Shown piece by piece: positions 42,275-54,200 of a DNA stretch of 64,000 nt. The DNA lies in contig CM067584.1 of assembly GCA_034336665.1 (NCBI GenBank), forward strand, positions 558,001-622,000, in the 5' to 3' direction. The notes under the pieces are model-generated. The model did no database searches. It was not told the DNA's origin and saw nothing but the letters and a program-made list of their open reading frames with translations. The position numbers were made by a program, and so were the translations under genes. Each line of letters begins with the position of its first letter. The stretch's first letter is position 1. Origin of the DNA: Luscinia megarhynchos (Eukaryota; Chordata; Aves; Passeriformes; Turdidae).

Positions 42275-45200
42275 CTACAAACACAAGAGAAGAGTGTCAG
42301 TGCAGCAGCTCCAGCTGCTCCTCAGCAGTCACAATGAGAGGTACATCACACGAGAATGTCACGCTGCTCAGATGGAAACCACCACCATGCATGGAAAATG
42401 GGCAGGACAGGGAGGGCAAACCAATGAAAAAAATAATGCCAGGGAAGGTGTTTACAACACGGCCCAGGGGTACACTGCTCAGAGGATGGGAGATGTCTGA
42501 CACACGAATGGGCACACACAGCACCCTCAGCACCACCCCAGCAGGTTTCTGTCCCACCCACCCATGACAACAAAAGCCACCAGTGCAGGGGCTTTCCCTT
42601 CCCAACACTGCCCGAGGGAAGCTCCACAGACAGAGTTCTGTCATTCCATCCTGCACTGCTGCTCTCCAAGCACACCTATTGCTTGGTGTATTCTGTCTCC
42701 CTGTGGGCCAGCCCACAGATACCTGTGGGGATGCCCCAAAACCTGCTAAAACAACAGGCCCATTTCAAAGACTGAAGGTCAGCCCACAGCTTTTAGTGAA
42801 TCCTAAGTAGCAGCTATTTTAGTAGCAGCCATTCTTTTTAACCACTGCCAGACAAATGGTTTTTAAGCACTCCATACCACGACTTCAAATCAAGGACCAA
42901 AGCCCCAGTGACCTGGCTTGTTTCTGCATTAGCATAACAACCAGTGGGGGAGAGGCTGTTCTGCCCTTCTCCAGCTCCAAGAGCCCAACAGGAGGCTGGG
43001 TTTGCCTTAGGACTCACACAGACAAAACAGAAGATCTCTTACCTTCACAGAACTACTGGCAGGTTAGAAGTGTGTCATTGGATTCGTTAGCAAGAGGATA
43101 GGAGAAAATCACATGAAAACTAAAACAGTAGGAGTTGCAGCAAGAAGGAGGAGGGGGAGGAGGCTGGCTGGTACCCACGGTCAGCAAGGCACCAACCAAC
43201 ACACCCTGCAGTGACAGAACCTCACCCAGGGAAAATTCTGCCCAGGGTAACTGTTCATGTTTACACATGCATCACAGCCCTCAGGCAACTGCTTCTCCAT
43301 CACACCCATGGATACACAAATTACCCCTTCTCCATCACTGCTCACAAGTAAAAACACAGCAGCCGTTCATGAGGCATCAAAACCAGTATTTATTGGGAAG
43401 CTCTTCACTTGGGTACATCACACTGCTAAATAAAGACAGCTTAGATATGCAAACATTTGACCAGTTACTGCACAAAAATCCCCTCTGTGCCTCCTGCAGC
43501 CCGTGTTTTTCCTCTGGTGCCACTCTGGGATTCCAGGAGCAGCAGGGCTCCAGTGCAGCCCCCTCCTAGGAGGCAGCTCCCACTGGCCAGGGGTCACTGT
43601 AACATTCTGAGATACAGGCTGAGCCAGAGCAAGACCAGCTCCCACATCATGCAAACACTTCCAGGTCCCCCAGTCCACACTGATCCAGGAAAAAGGCATT
43701 CAGCATGACCATGCAGACCAAGGGCCCACTCTGCACAAGAACAGCACATTTAGGTGGAATTTTCTTTCTAACTTTGATGTGCATTAGCAAGTGCCTATGC
43801 CCACACGAGCCATGACACCTGGGACAGAGTAAAGAGGGAGGCCAGGATCTAAACCCATCTGCTTAGCAGCACGCAGCTCTGAACGTGGGGACGCTGCATA
43901 AGAAGCAGAATGCCCTGTTCTGGAAAAAATTACTTTTTCTCATGTTCTGTCTGCTCATTCATATGAGAAGGGCATCAAATGCTCAGCAGCAGTTTTCTCC
44001 CTTGCCAAGGCCAGGACAGGAGTAATGAGTTACTCTGGGAGACAGAATCTAAGTGATGTTTCAGCAGGAGCTGCTTTCAGTCAGAGCTGCTGAGTGACAC
44101 TGCCAGGAAAGGGCCACAGAGACCTGAACACAACAAAACCAGACACAGGGATGGTCCCTGGGAGTCTGGGGACTCACTACAAGGCAGGAGCACCACCTAC
44201 ACTGCCAGGGAATGTTTCACTAATGCTGAACCAGAGAGACCTGGCACTTCCAGACCCTTCCCAATGTAACTGGTCTCAGCAGCTTTTCTTTACCATGTTC
44301 CTTGGTCCCAGAAGGAGCATCATTACAACAAAGAATAAAACATCATATCAGCATTTTACCTTAGTAAACCTGATTACCTGGTTGTGTGACTCAGACATCT
44401 CTCCAGCTGTATCACATTAAAAAAGGGTTTGGGCTGCACTGACACTGAAATACCATCACACCAAAACCCTGTGTGAAGCTCAGGGAAGAGAAAACAAGAC
44501 AAGGCCAGTGTCCCACAAGCAGCTGTAACTACAGGCCTTGCCAACCTGCACTACAGAAGTGTCCTTGACTTACAGAACCATAGGGAATTTCAGTTTGCCA
44601 GTGCTGCTGGATGCTTTGGCAGGTCTGAGATCAGAGACCAGCTCTGGGAAAAGGCCTGGATGCAATGACAGAGAAGGGGTCACAAGCTGGTGACAGCAGG
44701 AGGGTGAAGGATAAATCTCACTGAACTGAGGCAGTGCCTTTGGGTCTGAAGCCCTGGCCCATCTCTGTGGGGTCTCAGACCTGTTCATGGGGGCCTGACA
44801 GAACCAGGCAGGTGATTTGCCTGGATTGACACAACAAAGCCCCATAAGCCCTCTGCAGAGATGCCCCTTTTGCAGAGGGAGTATTTCCCAACATCTGCCT
44901 CTCCTGAGACCAGGCAGCTCCTGTCTGTCCCCTCCTCCTCCAGACTCCTAGATCTGGGTGTTACTCCCTGGGGAAGCATTCCTCAGGTTTTCAGTGAGTG
45001 CTCAGGTTTAAGGAATGCCCACTGCAAACAGCCATGAGCTTTACAGAAGAAATCTTTACACAAGATGGTGCTTGGACATGAGGATTCTCCCTAACCCTGC
45101 ACAATAGAAGTGGGTAGTATTTGATTCCAGGGTCAGATATACATACTAAAAAAGATTCCAAACTATATTCAGGCTCTTTTTCAAGAGGGAGAACCTCAAA

Positions 45201-48200
45201 AAAACCCTCTCATCACTCAGTACCCCAGGAACATACTCTGGAGGCATTCAGACATCAACCTGAAAGAGCTTTACCCCAGTGACAGCCCTGGCACCTGGAC
45301 CTTCCCCAGCTTCCAAGGAAAACAGTGCCCTGAAGTGGCAGAATACTGAAACAACCAAGATGAAAACTAGGAAAGACTTACTCCCTATTCCAAGAGGGAA
45401 AGCAGTCACCACAATGGTGAGGATCTCACATCTGTAGCACAGCCCAAAACAAGGTCAGGGGAGACAGCGAAATTCCTGGAGTCTGAAGCTGCTCTTTCAC
45501 CAGGAAACCCTCCTGATTTCATCAAGCCAAAGTCAGGCAGGACTCAACATCCAGGAACAGGTTGCTAAAGATCAGCACAGTTAGCAGTGTGCAGAACTAC
45601 TGGATTTGGAATTTTAAAGGGGTCAAGAGACTTATCACTCCCTTATTCTTGCACTGTGGAGATTTTTCTTGTACTCCAGTTCCTAGAAATGAACTATTTC
45701 AATTCCTACAAGCAATCTCATTAAACAGCAATACAGAACTACCCCCACACAGCACTTCCAGCAAGGAGGTACCACAGCACAGCACCAAAGGTCAGTGACA
45801 CTTGTGGCACTGGACAATTTGCAGAATTAAGTGTTTCTGCTCAATGTCAGTCACAGTGGGAGACCTGGAGGCAGGTCCAGAGCCCTCAGCTCCAGAGGAT
45901 AAGGAATTTAATGCTGTAGCTCTAGCACACTTGAACAGCCATCTGCAGCAGGCAGGAGTTAAGCACATCAACTCACTCCCACATTCCAGCAGCTCATGAA
46001 CAGAGCAGCCTGACCTCTGCACACCAAGAGCATCCTCTGGCTCCCCCTCGGCTGTGCTGTGCCCCAGGCAGAGCTTACAGAGTCCTGTTCAAGGTACAGG
46101 CAGGGACCCTCAGAAAAATACAAGGGCAGCCCCACGGGGTGGCCCCAATACTGTGCTGGCAGGAGCAGCAGTCCTACAGCAGGGATGTCCCCAGAATGAG
46201 CACAGCCCCACAGCAGGGATGTCCCCAGAATGAGCCCAGAATGAGCCCAGCCCCAGAGCAGGGATGTCCCCAGAACAAGCCCAACCCCAGAGCAGGGATG
46301 TCCCCAGAATGAGCCCAGCCCCAGAGCAGGGATGTCCCCCAGAACAAGCCCAGCCCCACAGCAGGGATGTCCCCAGAATGAGCCCAGAATGAGCCCAGCC
46401 CCCAGAGCAGGGATGTCCCCAGAACAAGCCCAACCCCAGAGCAGGGATGTCCCCAGAATGAGCCCAGCCCCACAGAGCAGTGATGTCCCCAGAACAAGCC
46501 CAACCCCACAGCAGAGATGTCCCCAGAATGAGCCCAGCCCCAGAGCAGGATGTCCCCCAGAATGAAGCCCAGCCCCAGAGCAGAGATGTCCCCAGAATGA
46601 GCCCAGCCCCACAGCAGAGATGTCCCCAGAATGAGCCCAGCCCCACAGCAGAGATGCCCCCCAGAGCGAGCCCAGTCCCACAGCAGAGATGTCCCCAGAA
46701 TGAGCCCAGCCCCACAGCAGAGATGTGCCCCCAGAACTAAGCCCAGTCCCACAGCAGAGATGTCCCCAGAATGAGCCCAGCCCCACAGCAGAGATGCCCC
46801 CAGAATGAGCCCAGAATGGGCCCAGCCCACAGCAGAGATGTCCCCCAGAATGAGCCCAGTCCCACAGCAGAGATGTCCCCCAGAACAAGCCCAGCCCCAC
46901 AGCAGAGATGTCCCCCAGAATAAGCCCAGTCCCACAGCAGGGATGTCCCCAGAATAAGCCCAGCCCCACAGCAGAGATGCCCCCAGAATGAGCCCAGAAT
47001 GAGCCCAGCCCCACAGCAGAGATGTCCCCCAGAATGAGCCCAGCCCCACAGCAGAGATGTCCCCCAGAACAAGCCCAGCCCCACAGCAGAGATGTCCCCA
47101 GAATGAGCCCAGCCCCACAGCAGAGATGTCCCCCAGAATGAGCCCAGAATGAGCCCAGCCCCACAGCAGAGATGTCCCCCAGAATGAGCCCCAGAATGAG
47201 CCCAGCCCCACAGCAGAGATGTCCCCCAGAACAAGCCCAGCCCCACAGCAGAGATGTCCCCCCAGAACAAGCCCAGCCCCACAGCAGAGATGTCCCCCCA
47301 GAACAAGCCCAGCCCCACAGCAGAGATGTCCCCCAGAACAAGCCCAGCCCCACAGCAGAGATGTCCCCCAGAACAAGCCCAGTCCCCACAGCAGAGATGT
47401 CCCCCAGAACAAGCCCAGCCCCACAGCAGAGATGTCCCCCCAGAATAAGCCCAGCCCCACAGCAGGGATGTCCCCCGAACAAGCCCAGCCAGCAGACCCT
47501 CCTCGCAGCCCAGGGACAGCACAGTGAGTGAATTTTTAAATAAGGTGGTTTTGCACAGCCACTTGGGGCAATACCCTGCAAGCTTTTAGGCCAAAGAAAC
47601 CATTATTGTTCCTTCACAAGAAGTCCCCTCTAAAAATAATTTTGTTCCACACAGATTGGCTCGAGTGGGGTAGAAGAGGATGCAGATCTGCCACAAAGCC
47701 AAGATTCTCCCACCCAATGTCCCAGCAGGTTGCACAGCACCTGAGGCCCTGGCCAAGGAACTCCCAAGGGATCCTGAGCAGACTTGAACAGTCCAAACCC
47801 AGGAAGCTGCACCTTCTGTTTTGGGACAGATGCTCCCAACACAGTGGATATTGTCAGAAACAAGGTGGCTGATTGAACTTGTGCTCATCTGGTTAAAGAT
47901 GAACAAGGAGCTTTCCAAAGGCGGGGGCTCCTCCCAACCTGAGCCCCTCAGAGTAAGCAAGAACCAACACCGAAATTCCAACTATTCCTTTGAACCTTTC
48001 CACTCAGACCCAGAGTTTGTTCCTGTACACAGAGCACAACCCTGCCATGAAGGGAAATTGCTCCACGTGCTGTGGTTGTGTCTGCAGTTCCCTGACAGGA
48101 GATCCACCAGAACAGGCAATGGCACCACTGCCAGCTCCAGCCCCTGCTGCCATCACAGCACAGGGGCACTGCCATCAGAGCACAGGGGCACTGCCATCAC

Positions 48201-51200
48201 AGCACAGGGGCACTGCCATCTCAGGGCACTCCATCACAGCACAGGGGCACTGCCATCACAGCACAGGGGCACTGCCATCACAGCACAGGGGCACTGCCAT
48301 CACAGCACAGGGGCACTGCCATCTCAGGGCACTCCATCACAGCACAGTGGCACTGCCATCACAGCACAGGGGCACTGCCATCACAGGGGCACTGCCATCA
48401 CAGCACAGGGGCACTGCCATCAGAGCACAGGGGCACTGCCATCTCAGGGCACTCCATCACAGCACAGTGGCACTGCCATCACAGGGGCACTGCCATCACA
48501 GCACAATGGCACTGCCATCAGAGCACAGGGGCACTGCCATCTCAGGGCACTCCATCACAGCACAGTGGCACTGCCATCACAGCACAATGGCACTGCCATC
48601 TCAGGGCACTGCCATCTCAGGGCACTCCATCACAGCACAGAGTGGCACTGCCATCACAGCACAGGGGCACTGCCATCACAGCACAGGGCACTGCCATCTC
48701 AGGGCACTGCCATCTCAGGGCACTCCATCACAGCACAGTGGCACTGCCATCACAGCACAATGGCACTGCCATCTCAGGGCACTGCCATCACAGGGCACTC
48801 CATCATAGCACAGGGGCACTGCCATCACAGCACAGGGCACTGCCATCACAGGGCACTCCATCACAGCACAGGGGCACTGCCATCAGAGCACAGGGCACTG
48901 CCATCTCAGGGCACTCCATCATAGCACAGTGGCACTGCCATCACAGCACAATGGCACTGCCATCTCAGGGCACTGCCATCACAGGGCACTCCATCATAGC
49001 ACAGGGCACTGCCATCACACCACAGGGGCACTGCCATCACAGGGCACTCCATCATAGCACAGGGGCACTGCCATCACACCACAGGGGCACTGCCATCACA
49101 GGGCACTCCATCATAGCACAGGGGCACTGCCATCACAGCACAGGGGCACTGCCATCACAGCACAGGGGCACTGCCATCACAGGGCACTGCCATCACAGCA
49201 CAGTGGCACTGCCATCACAGGGCACTGCCATCACAGCACAGGGGCACTGCCATCACAGGGGCACTGCTGACAGCAGAGCAGAACAGCCCTGCTGGGACTC
49301 CAGGGACTGCTGCTGCCACTGAACACCTCCTGACCCCACAGCCCTTCAGAGGGACAGGAACACCTCCCCTGGTCCAACCAAGCTCCAACACGGATTCTTA
49401 GCCCCTCAGGGGAATGCCAGGCACCAAATGTGTCCCATGGGACCCAGGATGAAGCTCAGTTTGTGCCCTCAGAGCAGCAGCTTTCACACAAACTCCTCAG
49501 TTCTGAGCAGCACCAGCACCAACCCAGAGCCCACGGGACACTCACAGTTTCTGGAGAGTTTAAAATTAATCCCCAGTCTCCACTCATCTCTCATTTCCAT
49601 TCACTCTGCAAACACATGGTGAATATTTTCTGATAAAGGAGATCTGAGAACAGACGTCTCTAAAATATCGTATTTCCACCCACACCCATGAACAGCTACT
49701 TGAAAAAACAATAAAATAAACATTCACATCTGCTTATTTAATAGCATTATTAACAACCCAGTGCATTTGTCATTTTTTCCAGAACCCTTGAACAAGCGCC
49801 ATTAGATTTAAAATCTTAAACATTCTTTAAAAGTACTTTAATTCACAGAAATCTTTGTTTCTAATATACAGTAGATGGTTACTTTTTAAAATCCATTCTC
49901 TTTTCATATAATCTCAGTATCTGACTATACAATAACTTTCTATCTATAGCATCTTCATGTTTTCCAGTCCAGCTTGCCTGTGCTTTAGGAATATAAAACA
50001 AAAAAATAATAAAGTTCTATCCACAATTTTACTAAGGTCATTTCCATAGTTCTCATGTAAAGCTTCTCTTGGAAAGTGCAGTATACACATGTAATGATAC
50101 AACACACTTAAGCAATACTTTTATTAATAAGTGTAGGTTTTAAAAGAAGAGTAATGTAGAGACACAACCGATGGGAGTTCTATGTACAGAATTTGTTAAA
50201 CTAAGTGTTGGGGTGGGGAGAAGATGGAGAGAGGAAAGGAGGAGTCACAAACTCGGGGTTCTTCCCTTCTCAGCGAGGTCAGCACAGACACGTTCAGTCG
50301 CTCGCACTTTCGCACGTGGGAACTGCACTGTTACTAATACAGCTACAAACACAAACACAGGGAGCAGGAAGCTGGGGAGAATTCCACTACAGAGGAAGAG
50401 TCCTTCTGCTCAGAGAGGGCTTTCAAATACGAGATAGAAATTCCAGACTCCATGGTAAGCCAAGGGAAACGAGTTGAGCGTATCCAGCTATTGACAAACC
50501 AAGCGTGTGGAGGGAGGAACAGAGAACCCACCGAGCTGTAGCAGCACTGATTTCAAACCACCTGAACCGAGTGCATGCGTGTTCACAGAGACTGGGGTGG
50601 AGAGAGGCCCGCAGGAATCTTTGTCTACTGAAACAATGGCTCCATACTGAACTGGGGTGCACTATAGCAGTCACAAGAGAAAATGGAGAACCCAGAACAG
50701 ATACCAGATGCTTGACTAAAACCAGGATTAAAAATAGACAAACAGCCGTAGGACAATTTGTTTCATACACAATTTACAGTAGGTTGAGGGGTTTTCCTTT
50801 TTTTTCCAGTCAAACACAGAAAAGAACTCACAGAAAATACATCTGCTGCTGCCACAGCACCCTTGTCACCCAAAGAAAGGTCAGTGAAACACTAGTCACA
50901 GCCATACTCACATGGATTTGGTTCAAAACCTTGTTATGCTTCACTTGCGGTCATTTCTGCAGCTTTAACAATCTGGTAGTTTCCGTTTTCATTTTCTCTT
51001 TTTTTCCTTTTCTCTGGTTTTCCCACCCCCAGGAAGCGCAGTTTGTTCCCAGCAGGATCATTAAACAGCAAACCATGAGCTGGGGGCAGCTGGGAAACTC
51101 TTCACATGCACCATCACCAGAGTATGGCTCGCTTTGCTCCAGAGGAGCTCAGGGCTTCCTCCTCCTCTGAAGCAATTCAGAGCCAGCAGCTCTCCTACCC

Positions 51201-54200
51201 TGTGTCCCTCAGCTGAGAGATGTCCCTGCCACTGTCACCTGGCCCCTGCTCCTGCCCAGCCTGAGGAAACGGGAACAGAACCAAAACCACACCCAGAGCA
51301 GGTCACAGAGCAGCCACAGCTCCCTGTGCACGGCCGGGGGACAGTGCAGAGGGAACCCCACAGGGCTTTACCAGCTTTAGAGAGAACAGCTACCTGGAGA
51401 GCTCAGCCAGAATCTTCCCCAGGGCATGGGAAGACAGGCAGAGAGATGGGTGACTGTCCCCTGTTGGCAGATTTTTCTCTTAATTAAAGGAGAAAAAAAT
51501 AAAATAAATTAAAAAAGAAAAGAAAAAAACAAAGCCCCAAAGAAGCACAAGGGAAGGAAACTCTTCTGGCAACGAAACCGGAGGTTTGGGTACGTTACAG
51601 AAACTGCGTCTGCTACTGTGTCACTGCTACAGGTCTATGAGCTGATCCACCAGCAGCAAAGACCTGGCTATGTTGGGAAGACTGGACTCAGAGCTTCCAC
51701 TGTTGTTTCTAGAATGCCCACCTGAAAGTGTGAGAGATAGGAATTCAGTATTGAACAGGACACACACACACGACAGTTTCAGAAGTTCAAGATCAAGAAA
51801 GAAGGAAAAAAGTCAAAGCAAAACAGAAAACTTGCTCAAGCTCTTCTCATTATTTGTATCATGATAGTAAAGAGTCCCCTGCTCTCTCTTCCACCCTCTC
51901 CCCCCAAACTAAACCAGCACAGCAGCCAACAAATCCCTACAAACCCATTCTTTCCACAAAGTTTATCCAGAACCCTGTCCTTACTAAGGGATTTCCAAAA
52001 CAATTCAAGGACTCCCACAGCCCACAGAAAGGACAGGTCAAGTTTTAAATTTTGAAATCCAGTTGCAATTTTAGGAGCATCTTTGGGTGCTTTGAGGTGC
52101 TTCCAGGAGAACTGGGCTATTGTGGGACCTTCTGCAAGTGGGACTACAGGAGAGAACCACAGAATGGTTCAGGTTGGAAAGGACCTTAAAGACCATCTGG
52201 TTCCAACCCTCCAGGATCCTCCCTGCACTCAAGGTAGCCTGTCTTGGCCCAGCCTTGGGACAAGTCTCTGACTTCCAGCAGGAGCAGAGTTTGTAATGTC
52301 TGAACTGTTTCTAACAAGTGTCATCCTCTGAAAGCCAAGACTAGTGCAGAGCAGGGATTCAGCACATTCCTGCTGCAACCAAAAATGGGAGGTAGGGAAG
52401 CCAAAAGGTCCCGTGACCAAACTGGGGAAAAAAAAAAAAAAAAAAGACAAAAAAGCCTTTTAAAAAAACCACACAAAAGAAGTCCTGGATTTGTCTTTAA
52501 ACCTCCACAACTACATCAAAGGCTGTCATCAAAAAATCCTCTCAGTGGGGTGACTGCAGAGAGGGGACCCAGTTCACTGATCCTTCACTGGCCAGGAGTG
52601 AAACACTGCCTGCTGCTGGCCCCAAAGAGCTAAACCACAGCACAGCTGGTGCTGCCGGCTCCTTACACCCCCTGGGGCTGAGACTGCTGGCAAAGCTCTC
52701 CTTAAGGGCCTCTAGTGCCAGAATGGTGAAAGTGAGCAGCTGTGCAGTCACTGCCCTGCAGACTCTGCCTGCCCAGAGCTCCTCACAGGACATGGGGACC
52801 TGGACCAGACTTCTCACACTCAGCTCCCACCTTGGGAAGACACCAACCAGAAATGAAAAAACCTCAGTTCCAGCAGGAGTTTTGGGCTCTAAAGGATTAT
52901 CCTAATTCCCATTCTCTCTTTGCCAAGCTCACTTAGAAGACCAAAGGCTTGGGCAGTAAGAAGGTGGGAGGACACAGCTCTCACTGCATTCAGCTACTGA
53001 GGGGTCTGTGCCCTCCTGACTGCCAGGGAGAAATCACCCCATGACAACTCAAACACTGCATGTCTGCTTTTGGACATGGAAATCTCCCAAGCAGAGAATT
53101 TACAGACATTTCAAGGCCAAGGTATCTCACTAAACACCACACTGATGGTATTTCACAGCTCAGGATTTGAACTAGTCACATGTGCTGCAGCACCACTGCC
53201 CCATAACTAATTTATACATTCACTGTTTGTCTTTTTTCCTTCCCTTTTTCAGTCCCACATCCTGGCTTACCTTGTGAATTTTTGGATATCAACACTGGAA
53301 TTGGGTCAAACTCATCTTCTGTCACTTTTTCAGAGCCCTCAGGAGCATCAAAGCCTGATATCAGGTTAGTATCTTCTGCAGCATAGAAGAGAAATAAGGG
53401 TAAAGAAGCAAAGACAGCAGAGAGGCTGGTTAGAATTGCCAGGAAGTGTTAGAACATCTTAATGTTTTCAGAGACAGCGTTTAGAAGCAGGAGTTTTATT
53501 TAAAAAGTGAAATAAAGTTGGTAAGTCTGGGTAGGAAAGAAGAGAGGCAAAGAAATGGAGGGGATCAAACCAAACCAAGCAAGCCAAGTCACAAGACCCA
53601 GAACAAAACCTGAGCAGTCTGAAGGCTCAGCTGGACAGCTGGAAGCTGTGGCAGAGGCCTGGGGTAAGCTCCCAAGGACTGAAGGTGTTCTTTGTCATGA
53701 GCATGGTGTGAGAGCTCAGTCTGGCTCTCTGGCTCCCAGCTCTCATGCACAGGGAGAGGAAAAGGGCTGGGGAAAAAAAAACCACAGAAGAAATTCCAGT
53801 CATCTATAAGAGACTGAGCTTTCACCCACAGCAATAAAACAAGAAGGGCAACATCAAGCCAGACTTCCAAGGAGTTTATGTGCCTGGAGAGTACCCAGAT
53901 GCTGTGAGAGATTTTTCTAGAGTCCCCTAGGGCAGTTCTGGGAGATAATTCCATTGATTTCCAACCAGCTGCAGTTCAACCCTTGGTGGGGAGGCACTTT
54001 CAACCATCTCCAGAGATGAGGTGACTTAACCATCTCATCAGGCAATTATATATCTTGAGAGCCTCTCACACTCCCTGGGTATCACTACTTGCTCCTTTAG
54101 ACACCTCAAATACCCTCCCAAATCTGCTCCTCAACTCCTGGATGAAGGATTTCTGAAAGCCCAGCAAGGACCCATCAACCTGACAGTTTTCATGAACAGG

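Noticed and set aside
45968..47581. Minus-strand frames of 537 and 428 codons, Gly/Leu/Trp-rich
   Set aside because: Translation of the 34 bp minisatellite; composition follows the unit.
47821..49322. Plus-strand frames of 367, 272 and 226 codons, His/Gln-rich
   Set aside because: Translation of the 22 bp minisatellite, not a His-rich protein gene.
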